A stretch of DNA of 64,000 bases, from contig NC_085124.1 in assembly GCF_030269925.1 (NCBI RefSeq), positions 15,810,001 to 15,874,000 of the forward strand, in the 5' to 3' direction. Source of the DNA: Bombyx mori. Lineage: Eukaryota > Arthropoda > Insecta > Lepidoptera > Bombycidae. A program made the position numbers and the translations under genes. Position 1 is the first letter of the stretch. The number at the start of each line of letters is the position of its first letter. This document shows, piece by piece, positions 43,572 to 53,408 of the stretch. Under the pieces are notes generated by a model. That model searched no databases. It saw nothing but the letters and a program-made list of their open reading frames with translations, and was not told the origin of the DNA.

Positions 43572-46500
43572 GCTCCCTAAAATCCTACCTTACGTCCGAG
43601 GCGAACATCTGTCCACGTGGGGAGCGGAAACGCGTACTATCGAAACTTACGCGGCTAACAAGGTAAAGGTAACCCATTAATATGGAGACAAGACTAAAAA
43701 GAAAATTGAGAGGGCCGCTTCCCGGGGGCGATCGCCGGGGCACACCTGGAGCTGGCGCTGGGTGTTCCAGCATAGGATCCGTCAGCGGCGGAGAGTTGAG
43801 CAGGCGGGCTCCCGCCGGGGATTTACAACCCGAAAATGCTACAGCCGCCAACAGAAATCCCGATGTAGAAAGTAGGAGCAATAGCCCATGTGAACCTTAC
43901 AGCCCGAGTACCGGTTCATACAACCCCTCGGTACAATCATCACCATCATCCTCGGGTCATAGAGGCTCACCAACGTCGACTATGGATGTTGCGCAGGGGG
44001 CGAATGCCTTTTTACCTGCGTCCACCAAAGCTGGCAAAACAAGGGTGCGCATGAAATGGAGCAGAGAAGTAAACCTATTTATCATGCGCACCTACTACTA
44101 CGTCACTAAATTAGAAACTGATCTGACTATTTACAGAAAAAAGCTGCATGAACATTTTTCACTAAAATACCCTAATGTAAATATTTCACAGCAAAGAATA
44201 TCTGATCAAAAAAGGGCAATAGAAAGAAATAAACTACTATCTCAAGAAACCCTAGACCGACTAAAAGAGGAAGTGAGAAAACAGCTCGAAGACGAACAAA
44301 CCAATAATGTTGAAAATGAAAAATTAAATTCAGAAACATATTCACACGAATATACGACACTTACTCCACAAACTATTTTAACGAAGAAAACACAGCAACA
44401 TACAAATATTATCTCTAGCACACAGACCTCTCATTCATCCACTCAAACCGAATCAATAACTCTGCTGTTAGAAAATGAAGTCGATATTTTAAATACTAAC
44501 CCCACTGAAGGGGCAACACAGACACAAGAAGTTAAAGATAAATTTGAAACGAATTTAACAATGTACTCAGGCATGGACCCTAAAGCAAGGCCGCCATTGC
44601 CTAAACTTAAATATAGCTCTAAGCTAAATGAACTGATACGTTTATTTAATAATGACATACTTGTAGATTACATCTCACCAGACACACAACTATCAGATGT
44701 ACATACATTAACATATTGCACCGCCGTAACTATTTCGGAACAACTAAAATATAAAATTATAGCAAAAGAAGGAAACGCGAGATGTAAAAAAAACTTCAAA
44801 CCACCGTGGCAACAAAGATTGGAGAAGGATATAGCAAAATTGAGAGCAGATATTGGTAAACTGACCCAATACATAAATAATAATAGATCTAAAAAAGTAG
44901 TCCAAAGCGTTGAACAAATATTTAAAAACACTAAAATACACACATCACACGAAAATGGCAATAAAAAATCTCAAGAATTTTTAGACACACTGAAACAAAA
45001 ATTAGCTCTAAAAGCCCACAGACTAAAAAGATATAACAAATCACAGAAACGAAAGAATGAGAACACTATATTTCTAACAAATGAAAAACTATTCTACAGA
45101 AACTTAATGAAGCCGAAAACTGATCGAGACAATAGTAATATAGATATACCAACAGCAGAACAATTGGAAATGTATTGGGCTAGGTTATGGGAAAATAGTG
45201 CAAAACATAATGACAAAGCAAATTGGATTATTGAAGAAAAAGAAAGATGGGATACAATGGAAGAAATGCAATTTGATGACGTGACAGAGGAAGAAATAAC
45301 TACTATAACAGCTAGACTACATAACTGGAAATCCCCAGGTATAGATAAAATCCATAATTTTTGGTTTAAAAAACTAATTTGCTTACACAAAACAATAGCC
45401 AAAAATCTAACAGATATTATCTCTGGAAATCAAAGTATTCCCGAATTCATAGCGACAGGAATCACTTATATGATACCAAAAGGTGACTACTCTATAGAAG
45501 CATCCCAATATCGACCAATCACATGCCTTCCGACTATTTACAAAATTTTAACAACAGTTATTACAAAGAAAATAAATTCACATATAGAACACAATAATAT
45601 CTTAGCTGAAGAACAGAAAGGGTGTAGGCGAGGCCACATGGGCTGTAAGGAACAGCTAATTATAGACTCAACCATCATGAAACACGCCACCACAAAAAAT
45701 AGAAATTTACACTGTACATATATTGACTACAAAAAAGCTTTTGATAGCATCCCACATTCATGGCTGATCCAAGTCCTAGAAATCTACAAAATTAACCCTA
45801 TAATAATAAGCTTCCTACGCAATATCATGACACATTGGCAAACCACACTTAAATTAAAAAACCCTCATAATTTTGTAACAACACGACAAATAGCCATAAA
45901 AAAGGGTATTTACCAAGGTGATTCTCTCAGCCCTTTGTGGTTTTGCCTCGCCTTGAACCCACTATCCCATCAATTGCATAATGACCGGGCGGGATACCGC
46001 ATTAAACAACAAGATAACACCGAAACAATAATATCACACCTGATTTATATGGACGACATTAAATTATACGCAAAAAATGACAAAGAAATGAAAAAGTTAA
46101 TAGATACTACCACGATATTCAGCAACGACATCAGTATGCAATTTGGACTTGATAAATGTAAAACCGTACATATAATAAAAGGAAAAGTCCAACCCGGTGA
46201 TTATACAATAGATGACACAAACACAATAACGGCGATGGAATCAAGTGACCTTTATAAATATCTGGGCTTTCAGCAGCTCAAAGGACTCGATCATATAACA
46301 ATAAAGCAATCATTAACTTCAGAGTACAAAAAACGTATCAATGCCATTTGCAAAACGAAATTATCTGGAAAACATCTTATAAAAGCACTGAACACCTATG
46401 CAATACCCATTCTAACCTACTCATTTGGAATAATAAAATGGAGCAAAACTGACATAGAACAAATAGAACGCATAACAAGGACTACATTAACAAAACACAA

Positions 46501-47666
46501 TAATCTTCATCCAAAATCTGCAATAGAAAGATTGACAATTAAAAGACAAGACGGGGGTAGAGGCTTGATAGATATCTGGCATCTATGGCGTAAACAAATA
46601 CACAGCTTAAAAACATTTTTCTACATAAAATCAGATTTAAGTGAAATTCACAGAGCCATAGCACAAAATGATAACAACTACACACCGCTAAATCTCAAAC
46701 AAAAAGAACTAATAGATAATACAGAAAACCTAAGAAATAGAAACCCGCAAAAAGACATGGAAGAAAACTGGAAGAAAAAAGCGCTACATGGACGACACCC
46801 TCATGACCTAAGCCAATCTCACATAGACAGCAAGGCATCAAACATGTGGCTCAAAACAGGAAGTCTGTTCCCCGAAACGGAAGGATTTTTAATTGCCATA
46901 CAGGACCAAGTAATAAACACAAAAAATTACAGAAAATATATTATTAAAGATCCCACTATTAGAGACGATAAATGCCGCAAATGCAACACCCAGCCAGAAA
47001 CCATACAGCACATAACTGGAGCATGTTCAACCCTTACACAGACAGATTACACTCACAGACACAACCAACTTGCTAATATTATCCATCAACAACTGGCTCT
47101 CAAACATAAATTGATAGAAAATACAAACACACCGTATTACAATTATAAACCACAAACTGTTCTGGAGAATGACTCCTGCAAACTTTACTATGATCGCGCT
47201 ATTCTCACCGATAGGACGATTCACTACAATAGACCGGATATCACTTTACAAGATAAAAACAATAAAGTCACCTACATTATTGACATTGCAGTCCCGAATA
47301 CCCACAACATTCAAAAAACTTTTACAGAAAAAATGACAAAATACACAGAGCTTAAAGAAGAAATAGTTAGAATATGGAAACAGAAAAAAGTTTACATAGC
47401 CCCAATAATAATCTCAACCACTGGAGTTGTCCCAAACCACATCCACAACAGCTTAAAGCTTCTAGATTTAAAAGATAACATATTTATTTCACTACAAAAA
47501 GCAGCTATACTAAATACATGCAGAATAGTGAGAAAGTTCCTGCAGCTTGAAGAATAATACACGTAATAAAAACTAGCCTAATAACTCTACTGTATGTTAC
47601 TTGGCCAAAAGCCCGTATATACAGTTCTGCCGGCTCTGTCGATAGACTGGGCTGAGAAAGGGGAAA
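43572..47666 (+). mobile_element. Dong/R4-clade LINE 2, full-length
   Basis: Short 5' UTR (about 110 bp), one long ORF, about 110-bp 3' UTR, TAA tracts on both sides. Strongly A-rich coding sequence, unlike element 1. Confidence 0.92.
43682..47557 (+). CDS. Dong/R4-clade ORF, A-rich subfamily
   Basis: Uninterrupted 1291 codons, about 120 longer than element 1. The N-terminus is Pro/Ser-rich. A Myb-like segment RMKWSREVNLFIMRTYY lies near residue 120, then a charged region rich in Thr/Asn/Glu accounts for the extra length. RT: LHNWKSPGIDKIHNFWFKKL, YMIPKGDY, YIDYKKAFDSIPHSWL, GIYQGDSLSPLWFCLALNPL, IYMDDIKLYA (D791/D792). Zinc cluster CRKCNTQPETIQH..C near 1098. Endonuclease core RPDITLQD near 1184 and YIIDIAVP near 1198. 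Same architecture as element 1 but clearly a separate lineage by codon use and divergence. No lesion seen. Confidence 0.93.
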   Translation: METRLKRKLRGPLPGGDRRGTPGAGAGCSSIGSVSGGELSRRAPAGDLQPENATAANRNPDVESRSNSPCEPYSPSTGSYNPSVQSSPSSSGHRGSPTSTMDVAQGANAFLPASTKAGKTRVRMKWSREVNLFIMRTYYYVTKLETDLTIYRKKLHEHFSLKYPNVNISQQRISDQKRAIERNKLLSQETLDRLKEEVRKQLEDEQTNNVENEKLNSETYSHEYTTLTPQTILTKKTQQHTNIISSTQTSHSSTQTESITLLLENEVDILNTNPTEGATQTQEVKDKFETNLTMYSGMDPKARPPLPKLKYSSKLNELIRLFNNDILVDYISPDTQLSDVHTLTYCTAVTISEQLKYKIIAKEGNARCKKNFKPPWQQRLEKDIAKLRADIGKLTQYINNNRSKKVVQSVEQIFKNTKIHTSHENGNKKSQEFLDTLKQKLALKAHRLKRYNKSQKRKNENTIFLTNEKLFYRNLMKPKTDRDNSNIDIPTAEQLEMYWARLWENSAKHNDKANWIIEEKERWDTMEEMQFDDVTEEEITTITARLHNWKSPGIDKIHNFWFKKLICLHKTIAKNLTDIISGNQSIPEFIATGITYMIPKGDYSIEASQYRPITCLPTIYKILTTVITKKINSHIEHNNILAEEQKGCRRGHMGCKEQLIIDSTIMKHATTKNRNLHCTYIDYKKAFDSIPHSWLIQVLEIYKINPIIISFLRNIMTHWQTTLKLKNPHNFVTTRQIAIKKGIYQGDSLSPLWFCLALNPLSHQLHNDRAGYRIKQQDNTETIISHLIYMDDIKLYAKNDKEMKKLIDTTTIFSNDISMQFGLDKCKTVHIIKGKVQPGDYTIDDTNTITAMESSDLYKYLGFQQLKGLDHITIKQSLTSEYKKRINAICKTKLSGKHLIKALNTYAIPILTYSFGIIKWSKTDIEQIERITRTTLTKHNNLHPKSAIERLTIKRQDGGRGLIDIWHLWRKQIHSLKTFFYIKSDLSEIHRAIAQNDNNYTPLNLKQKELIDNTENLRNRNPQKDMEENWKKKALHGRHPHDLSQSHIDSKASNMWLKTGSLFPETEGFLIAIQDQVINTKNYRKYIIKDPTIRDDKCRKCNTQPETIQHITGACSTLTQTDYTHRHNQLANIIHQQLALKHKLIENTNTPYYNYKPQTVLENDSCKLYYDRAILTDRTIHYNRPDITLQDKNNKVTYIIDIAVPNTHNIQKTFTEKMTKYTELKEEIVRIWKQKKVYIAPIIISTTGVVPNHIHNSLKLLDLKDNIFISLQKAAILNTCRIVRKFLQLEE

Positions 47667-47696
<30 letters not shown>
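47667..47696. repeat. (TAA)n tract between Dong-type elements 2 and 3
   Basis: About ten TAA units, the longest of the four tracts. Confidence 0.92.
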
Positions 47697-47699
<3 letters not shown>

Positions 47700-49086
47700 G
47701 CAGGCAAAATCGACCACAATGAGGTCAGGCAACAAATACAAAAAGAATATTTCCGTCGCGTCAAATCCGTCACAGGATCGCAACTCAATGCACGAAATAT
47801 CTTGCGAGCCTTAAATATATACGCTGTACCGGTTCTTTTGTATACATTTGGCATAATAAATTACAAAACCGCGGACCTCAAGAAGATTGATGTAAAGACC
47901 AGAAAGATTTTAGCAATGAATAAAGCACACCAACAGAAAGCAGATGTAGATAGGTTATATATACCGATCGATCAAGGTGGAAGAGGGCTAACAAATCTAG
48001 AAACACTATACAAAACACAAATAATCAAATACAAATCATACATAGAAACTGAAAAAGATCATATACTTAGAGCAATAGTGGAACATGATAAAAATAAAAG
48101 TAAATATTCAATATTTAAAGAAACACGATCAAATCTAAATGAAATAGGATTACAGCAAAATGAAAAATATACAGACAAAGAATTAAAAAATGCAGTAGTT
48201 AAGACAAAAATAGAGATAATAAAAGCGAAACCGCTCCACGGTCAATTTTACAAAGCAGTACTAGAAAAAGAAAATATCGACAGAGCCCAATCCTTCCAAT
48301 GGTTCAAAAGGCAACCGGTGTCTCCAGCATTGGAATCAGCCATATTTGCAATTCAAGATCAGGCAGTGGTGACCAGACAACATGAAAGAGACATAATGAA
48401 ACGCCAAGTTGATGGTAGGTGTCGGTTATGCTGCATTAAAGATGAGACCACACAGCACATTGTCTCAGGATGCGAAAAGCTTGCTGGCACTTATTACACC
48501 AAAAGGCACAATAACATAGTGCAATATGTTTTCTGGTCGCTAGCTAAAAAGCATGCGTTTCAGGTCTCCGACCTGTGGTGGCGAGAACACCTTACGCAGC
48601 CGCAGGTTAGGGAGAATGAAGGTGCAAAAATAATGTGGGAGATACCGGTTCAAACCGACGTTACAATAGTTCACAATAGACCAGACATTATTTATATAAA
48701 CAAAACGGACAACAAAACATACCTCATAGATGTAACAGTTCCCTCAGACTACAATATAGGAGCAAAAGAAATAGAAAAGCTAAGTAAATACCATGCACTC
48801 AAAACCGAAATAACCAGATTATGGAAAACACACACAGAAATAGTACCAATAGTAATAGGAGCAACCGGAGTAATAGCCAAAAGCCTACAGAAATACTTAG
48901 ATAAATTAGATGCAAACATCAACCCACACATCATGCAGAAACAAGCTGCCATACACACGGTCACCATCATCACGAAAGTCTTGGGGGATACGGTCTTCGT
49001 AGGAGGGGAAACTGAGCCACCCTTTCCCTGAGGGTCTCGGGGCGGGAGCTCAGTAAACCGAGCCTAGAGCTCGAGTAGAGGAACAA
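47697..49086 (+). mobile_element. Dong/R4-clade LINE 3, 5'-truncated
   Basis: Begins directly at the TAA tract in the middle of the ORF (GKIDHNEVRQQIQKEYFRRV) and runs to the 3' UTR and the next TAA tract. 5' truncation at the target is normal for incomplete reverse transcription. Confidence 0.9.
47698..49031 (+). pseudogene. Dong/R4-clade ORF, C-terminal third
   Basis: Open without stops from the truncation point to 49031. No start codon of its own. Post-RT region LRALNIYAVPVLLYTFGIIN, GGRGLTNLETLYK, CCHC-type CRLCCIKDETTQHIVSGC, endonuclease core RPDIIYINKTDNKTYLIDVT, KSLQKYLDKL. RT itself is absent. A third subfamily, closest to the 3' scrap at 32.4 kb. Confidence 0.88.
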
Positions 49087-49110
49087 AAATAATAATAATA
49101 ATAATAATAT
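49087..49110. repeat. (TAA)n tract, 3' boundary of the Dong array
   Basis: About seven TAA units after AACAAAAA. Confidence 0.9.
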
Positions 49111-49542
49111 TTATTCATTCAAGCCTCTTAAAATACAAACACGTACAAAAATACTTAACACTAGTATAATAATATACATGGCTTTTTTATGAGGTATACA
49201 ATAACAATATTCCCTGACTTTTATGCTAGGAAAACCTGTGTTACAAAAGTCAGTGGTTCAGTGCTAGGTCACCAGGTAAAGAAAGTTAACCAGGAAGAAC
49301 GATCTGTAAGAATATAGTACGTACGTGTGTGTGTGAGTGTATGTGTGTTAGTGTGTTTGTGTGTGTCTATGTGTGTCATACAATAAAGTATAAAAATATT
49401 ATGATATATTATACCATATACTACTATATAAAATATTAATTTAAAATTAGCTACAATTTAAAATTAGCTACAACTTAATAACTATATAACAATAAATAAA
49501 AAAATAATAACAATAAACTTGTTTCAATTATTTTACATTAAA
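49111..49542. other. Unassigned AT-rich spacer with (TG)n microsatellite
   Basis: TG-rich microsatellite at about 49325-49380 and a small tandem repeat TTTAAAATTAGCTACAA (x2) near 49440-49470. No ORF. May be a further insertion or part of the Tc1-like element. Confidence 0.5.
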
Positions 49543-49859
49543 CATGTGACAGAATTTATGACCTGACTAGTTAGATTAAAGTTAAAGTTATCTGGACGCG
49601 ACCGCGCGCATAGTCTGCGACGATCTACCCGCGGTTGACAATTATCAGAAAGTTTCAAGCAAATCTCTACAAGTAAAATTGAATGGATTTAGTAAAAAGT
49701 GATTGTATATTGATTGTTATTTGAATTAAATTGTATTTATATTTTGTCATGATCTTGTACAGCCCGTAATATATTTGAATAATAAATAAAACTAAAATTC
49801 TAAGTTACAAGTTTTCATTTCCATCGACAGACCCTGTGAGGGCAAATTTTTTAATTTTT

Positions 49860-50080
49860 GAAGTGAAACTTCTTTATCGGCGTTGGAAAAAAATTTACCG
49901 TCACATTTTTCGGTTACGCGTCACATTTTTCCGTTACGCGCCATCTTTTTTGTATTCATGTCTATGATAATAAAATCCTTTTGTTTAAACTTTATCTAAT
50001 TTAACTTTATTTAACCAATTTCTAGAAAGTTGCATGTAGATCATTTTTCGAAAAATAAGGCCATAAAGAAGTTTCACTTC
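49860..50080. mobile_element. 221-bp MITE-like element
   Basis: Perfect 18-bp terminal inverted repeats (GAAGTGAAACTTCTTTAT and its reverse complement). The centre holds a short tandem pair (CGTCACATTTTTCGGTTACG / CGTCACATTTTTCCGTTACG). No coding capacity. Target duplication unclear. Confidence 0.82.
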
Positions 50081-50415
50081 TTACGTGTGTACACTAGTAC
50101 ACGCACACATTTTTTTTATTTACCTATATTTCACGTTCTGATCTTATAATAGAATAATAGTTGAGGTATTTTAGATTTGTCATTTTCGACACACACCGAA
50201 TGTTTTAATCTGACACAATCATGAATAAGGTACCTAGCTTAATCACAATTAGAAAAATATCAATTTAACACATGATTAAAACTCATAAAAGAAACACACA
50301 TACTGAGAACATAACAACGCTTATCTAAAACAAGTAACAACTTGCGATTAGCAGCCGGCCCGTGTCGATGCGGGGCGAGGCAGTGCGAGGCGGTGCGAGG
50401 CGGTGCCGGCCGACG
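50081..50415. other. 5' flank of the MBF2-family gene
   Basis: AT-rich until 50340, then an abrupt GC-rich stretch with a short tandem motif GCGAGGCGGT (two and a half units, 50374-50402) ending at the start codon. No TATA box clearly placed. Confidence 0.5.
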
Positions 50416-51114
50416 ATGAACGCTTGCTTGGTGTGTCTGGGGGCGTTGGTGGCGGGTCTGCTCGCGCAGGCGGGGCTGGCCGGGGCTCGCGACTACTACG
50501 TGGGCATGTTCAAGAGGAACGACTACCTCGTCGCTCAGGACACGCTCTACGCGCAGCGAGTGCCCTTCAACATCGCTTACGCCAAGTACGGCAGGGTCTT
50601 CTCCTGTCCGGTAAGCGCCTTCTGCATCTCCCTGTGTATCACTCACGACCAATTAACGATAAATCTGTGTACCGTGTGAATATCGTTACAGATAACATAC
50701 TTTAGGGTAGTGGACCGGCTGGGTGTGGGCCGCGGCCCCTCGGTCCGAGTGATCCGTGGCGGATTGGGACACAAATACCTTGTGCTCAAACTCGCCTCCT
50801 CCTACGATCGACCCATCTCTGCTAACCTGTACGTGGGCTGCTCCTCTCAGAAGACCACCAGGCCGCCTCCCGCCCCCAGCTCCGATGAACAGGACACTAC
50901 AGAAGATAACGTCAGCTCTGATGAACGACAAACAAAAGGGTTCACAACAAATACTCGTAGTGCTGTAACGAAAGCGAACTACACAACGAATATCGAGACA
51001 CGCGACCTCCCGGCCGCCACTACCGCCGCGGCCCTCACGCAGCAGTCGTCCCCCGGCAACGCCAGCGCCGCGCCCTCTCCTGCCGCCCCGGGGAACGCGT
51101 CGCTGGCCGGGTAG
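50416..51114 (+). CDS. MBF2-family secreted protein with mucin-like tail, two exons
   Basis: Exon 1 is 50416-50610 (donor GTAAGC). An 81-bp intron ends CGTTACAG. Exon 2 is 50692-51114, phase 0, 205 residues in all. MNACLVCLGALVAGLLAQAG is a signal peptide, likely cut before RDYY. The MBF2-type domain covers about 25-112: YYVGMFKRNDYLVAQDTL, then after the junction ITYFRVVDRLGVGRGPSVRV, GGLGHKYLVLKLASSY and ISANLYVGC. That matches the I-x-V-x-D ... GG-x-G ... V-x-L-K ... S pattern of the arthropod MBF2 family. The family is named from a Bombyx transcription co-activator, but many members are secreted. From 113 on the tail is Pro/Ser/Thr/Ala-rich with N-x-S/T sites (NVS, NYT, NAS, NAS), suggesting heavy glycosylation. 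Function unknown. ATG 50416 is chosen for the signal peptide; an in-frame ATG at 50368 is less likely. Confidence 0.78.
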
Positions 51115-52470
51115 TCACCACCGTACAGACGTTATGGTGGAATATACCTTAGCTGTAATCAATGTCTCATTTCTTTTACTACGCAGTTCTCTGAAAGCAT
51201 AAATGTTTTAAAATATTTAACTGTAAATCGATATTTAAGAACTGTAGAATAAGCTATTTTTTCGTGAGTCCTAGACCAGCCCATCTTAATATCTAATGAG
51301 ACACACGCGGGGTACTTCGGCTTTTATTAAGGGACTGCGGTATTGTGGAAATTGTTTGTTTGATTCTTTTGGAACGAAGTTACCTATGGGACGATGCGGA
51401 GGGGTACCCTAACCGGGAAAAAAAAAACGTCCGTAACGTAAGATTTTTATTAGTAATGCACACAGTGTACGACTTAGCTTTGTAATAACGTACAAGTTAG
51501 TAAAACACACAGTGTACGACTTATCTTTATAATAACGTACAAAAAATTACATATTTTTTTATCATTCATTGACCACGATCTCACAGCGTTCGTTTTCGCA
51601 ATACACTAACTCTTATGCAAACAACCGTGAATGAAGTGTACCACTATAAGTTCGCACGTTACCGAATGACCGTGGGTTGTTGCGAAACCTCCAGTTTTAT
51701 TTTCTTTATACCTCGAATATAACCTAAAATTAATATTTTTATAATAAGGAACTTCGTTCCTATCCGGTGTCCCGCGACACCACACATCTTTTTTTTTACT
51801 TAAGAAGTAACGTTCCGTTGTATCGTACATTATTTTCTTAGCATTATACAATTTCCAACTCCCTTAAGACTTACTTTACTGTTTTTGTAGCCTGCCGGAA
51901 GTTTTACACTAATTACACTTTTACAATATGTAATTTGATTATCGTCCTATTACGAGAATGTGAGTCTGTGTTTGTTTGTCAATTCTTGTTCTATGAATAT
52001 CCGCGTTGTAATGAAAGACAACGTGGCGGTCCCGCGGGGGAGCGGACGCCGCCTCGGTCCGAGTGTCCCAGTGTTGCGAAACAAAAACTATCTTGAATCT
52101 TGCGTATGTTCCTCAGTTGACTGGACGCGCTCACGGAACACTTCCATGATTAGGAAGTCATTTTGTCTAAAGGTAAATTCTGAGCCACGTAATGAATGCT
52201 ATGAGCCCTCGCGGCAGTTATTGCGGGCTAAGCGTTGGCCACCACGTGACTCGTCTTATGTGACACCCTTGTTCTACTCAAGGAGAGCCGTAAATGACAC
52301 ATTCACTTCAAGTCTTATAATGCTTCTTAACAAAATATTGTTATTGGAAATTACAACCGCACAATTGTGTGGAATACCAAGTATTTTAAATAAAAAACAA
52401 CGAAGCCCTTAAAGAAAAGGGAAATTGTTTTGTTTTCTGTAAATTTTCTCACAAGATGGCGTGTGCATAG
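51115..52470. other. Intergenic, with a 36-bp tandem-spaced duplication
   Basis: CACACAGTGTACGACTTAGC.. (from about 51460) is repeated 48 bp downstream (CACACAGTGTACGACTTATC.., to 51543). A 150-codon frame at 51960-52412 shows no recognisable domain and I do not call it a gene. No AATAAA was found close after the MBF2 stop. Confidence 0.5.
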
Positions 52471-52472
52471 AG

Positions 52473-52480
52473 TATAAATA
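52473..52480 (+). promoter_or_regulatory. TATA box of the plexin-like ORF
   Basis: TATAAATA stands 98-105 bp before ATG 52578. A start site 25-30 bp downstream would leave a 5' leader of about 70 nt. Position and sequence fit a core promoter; use is not proven. Confidence 0.55.
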
Positions 52481-52577
52481 GATCGTGTCGAGCGAAACAC
52501 TTTCACACAATTACAAGTACTTCAAGAATCAGTCCGACTGCCGCAAGAGGAAACAGTCGCGGCGACGTCAGCACGAG

Positions 52578-53363
52578 ATGAGGATCGACTCTTTAGTGGC
52601 GCTGTGTGTCGGGACTCTGTTTCGTCTGTGCGACTCGTCACAGAGGCAAAAGAGGCCGTTGACCCCCGATGGCGGGAGGGACCGCTTCCGAGGGCCGCTT
52701 CTAACGCTAGAGCAGCACGATGTGTTTGACAGCGGATTGGATTCCGTGAGTAGTGTTCAACCACCGGGTGCCAACTCGTACTGTACATGTTTGAGCACGT
52801 GCCACGAATGTGTGACCAGTTACTTGGCCGAGTGCGAGTGGACACACGAGCTGGGCTGCGTGCATTCAGATCTCGAGCCCTCCTCCGCCAGACGGGAGTG
52901 TCCCGTTCTAACAAACGACGGACCCGTCCTGGTCCCGGAGGGCGTCAGGCGGTATCTGAAGCTCCAGTTGCAGGCTACCGACCCGACCCTGTACGGCAAA
53001 GAAATCATTTGTCAAATTAAGCTGAGGGAGAGACTAACGCACTTGAAGGGTCGCATCTGGAACGACGCGGCCTACTGCTACCCGGTGACGCTGAGCGCCT
53101 CGGAGCCGGAGACGGGCAGCGTGAGCGTGGTGTGGGGCGGCGCGGCCCCGCACTCCAACGAGCTGCCGCTGGCGGTGTACCGGTGCGAGTGGCTGGGCGG
53201 GGACTGCGAGTCCTGCCGCGCGCTGCCCCCGCTGTACGCGTGCGGGTGGTGCCGCCGCCTGCACTCCTGCGTGCTCTCTCAGCTCTGCCGCGACCACCTC
53301 CGCGAGTGGACCCTCAACAGACTCACGTGCGACCCTCGAGCAAGGGAACTGTACTATGTATGA
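52578..53363 (+). CDS. Plexin-like PSI/IPT-type protein, apparently intronless
   Basis: 261 residues from ATG 52578. The frame is open further upstream but without another ATG. The N-terminus MRIDSLVALCVGTLFRLCDS could act as a weak signal peptide. A Cys-rich segment near 69-95 (CTCLSTCHECVTSYLAECEW) resembles a PSI module. A segment like the plexin region between PSI2 and PSI3 follows (CPVLTNDGPVLVPEGVRRYL, GSVSVVWGGAA). A second PSI module is near 203-240 (YRCEWLGGDCESCRALPPLY, ACGWCRRLHSCVLSQLC). Semaphorin, transmembrane and GAP domains are absent, so it is a short extracellular slice. It may be a compact secreted gene, a retrocopy, or one exon: GTATGA at the stop could be a splice donor. 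GC-rich codons contrast with the flanks. Confidence 0.6.
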   Translation: MRIDSLVALCVGTLFRLCDSSQRQKRPLTPDGGRDRFRGPLLTLEQHDVFDSGLDSVSSVQPPGANSYCTCLSTCHECVTSYLAECEWTHELGCVHSDLEPSSARRECPVLTNDGPVLVPEGVRRYLKLQLQATDPTLYGKEIICQIKLRERLTHLKGRIWNDAAYCYPVTLSASEPETGSVSVVWGGAAPHSNELPLAVYRCEWLGGDCESCRALPPLYACGWCRRLHSCVLSQLCRDHLREWTLNRLTCDPRARELYYV

Positions 53364-53408
53364 ACATATCCCCTTTACAAAACTGTACTACGAGTAGTAA
53401 GAGTGTTT

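Larger units (their letters stand above)
38463..49573 (+). mobile_element. Tc1/mariner-like transposon expanded by an internal Dong array
   Basis: The left terminus CTAGTCAGGTCATAAGTATT (38466 on) has its inverted mate at 49543-49570 (ATTTATGACCTGACTAG), with the core TAGTCAGGTCATAA exact. The transposase lies next to the left end (38606-39615). Everything from the TAA tract at 39681 to the one ending at 49110 is three Dong-type LINEs plus spacers. About 390 bp of unassigned sequence with a (TG)n run lies at 49111-49500. Left TSD reads TA; the right copy is mutated. Pairing two termini 11 kb apart is inference from sequence match and the otherwise missing 3' end. Confidence 0.75.

Noticed and set aside
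43551..47696. Dong elements 1-3 as a simple tandem duplication or assembly artefact of one element
   Set aside because: Their proteins and base composition are clearly different, so one copy cannot have been duplicated or collapsed into the others.
51960..52412. 150-codon plus-strand frame between the two gene-like islands
   Set aside because: No domain, no promoter, atypical composition along its length; probably chance.
52485..52577. Upstream extension of the plexin-like ORF
   Set aside because: It would need a GTG start at 52485 placed only 5 bp after the TATA box; ATG 52578 fits better.
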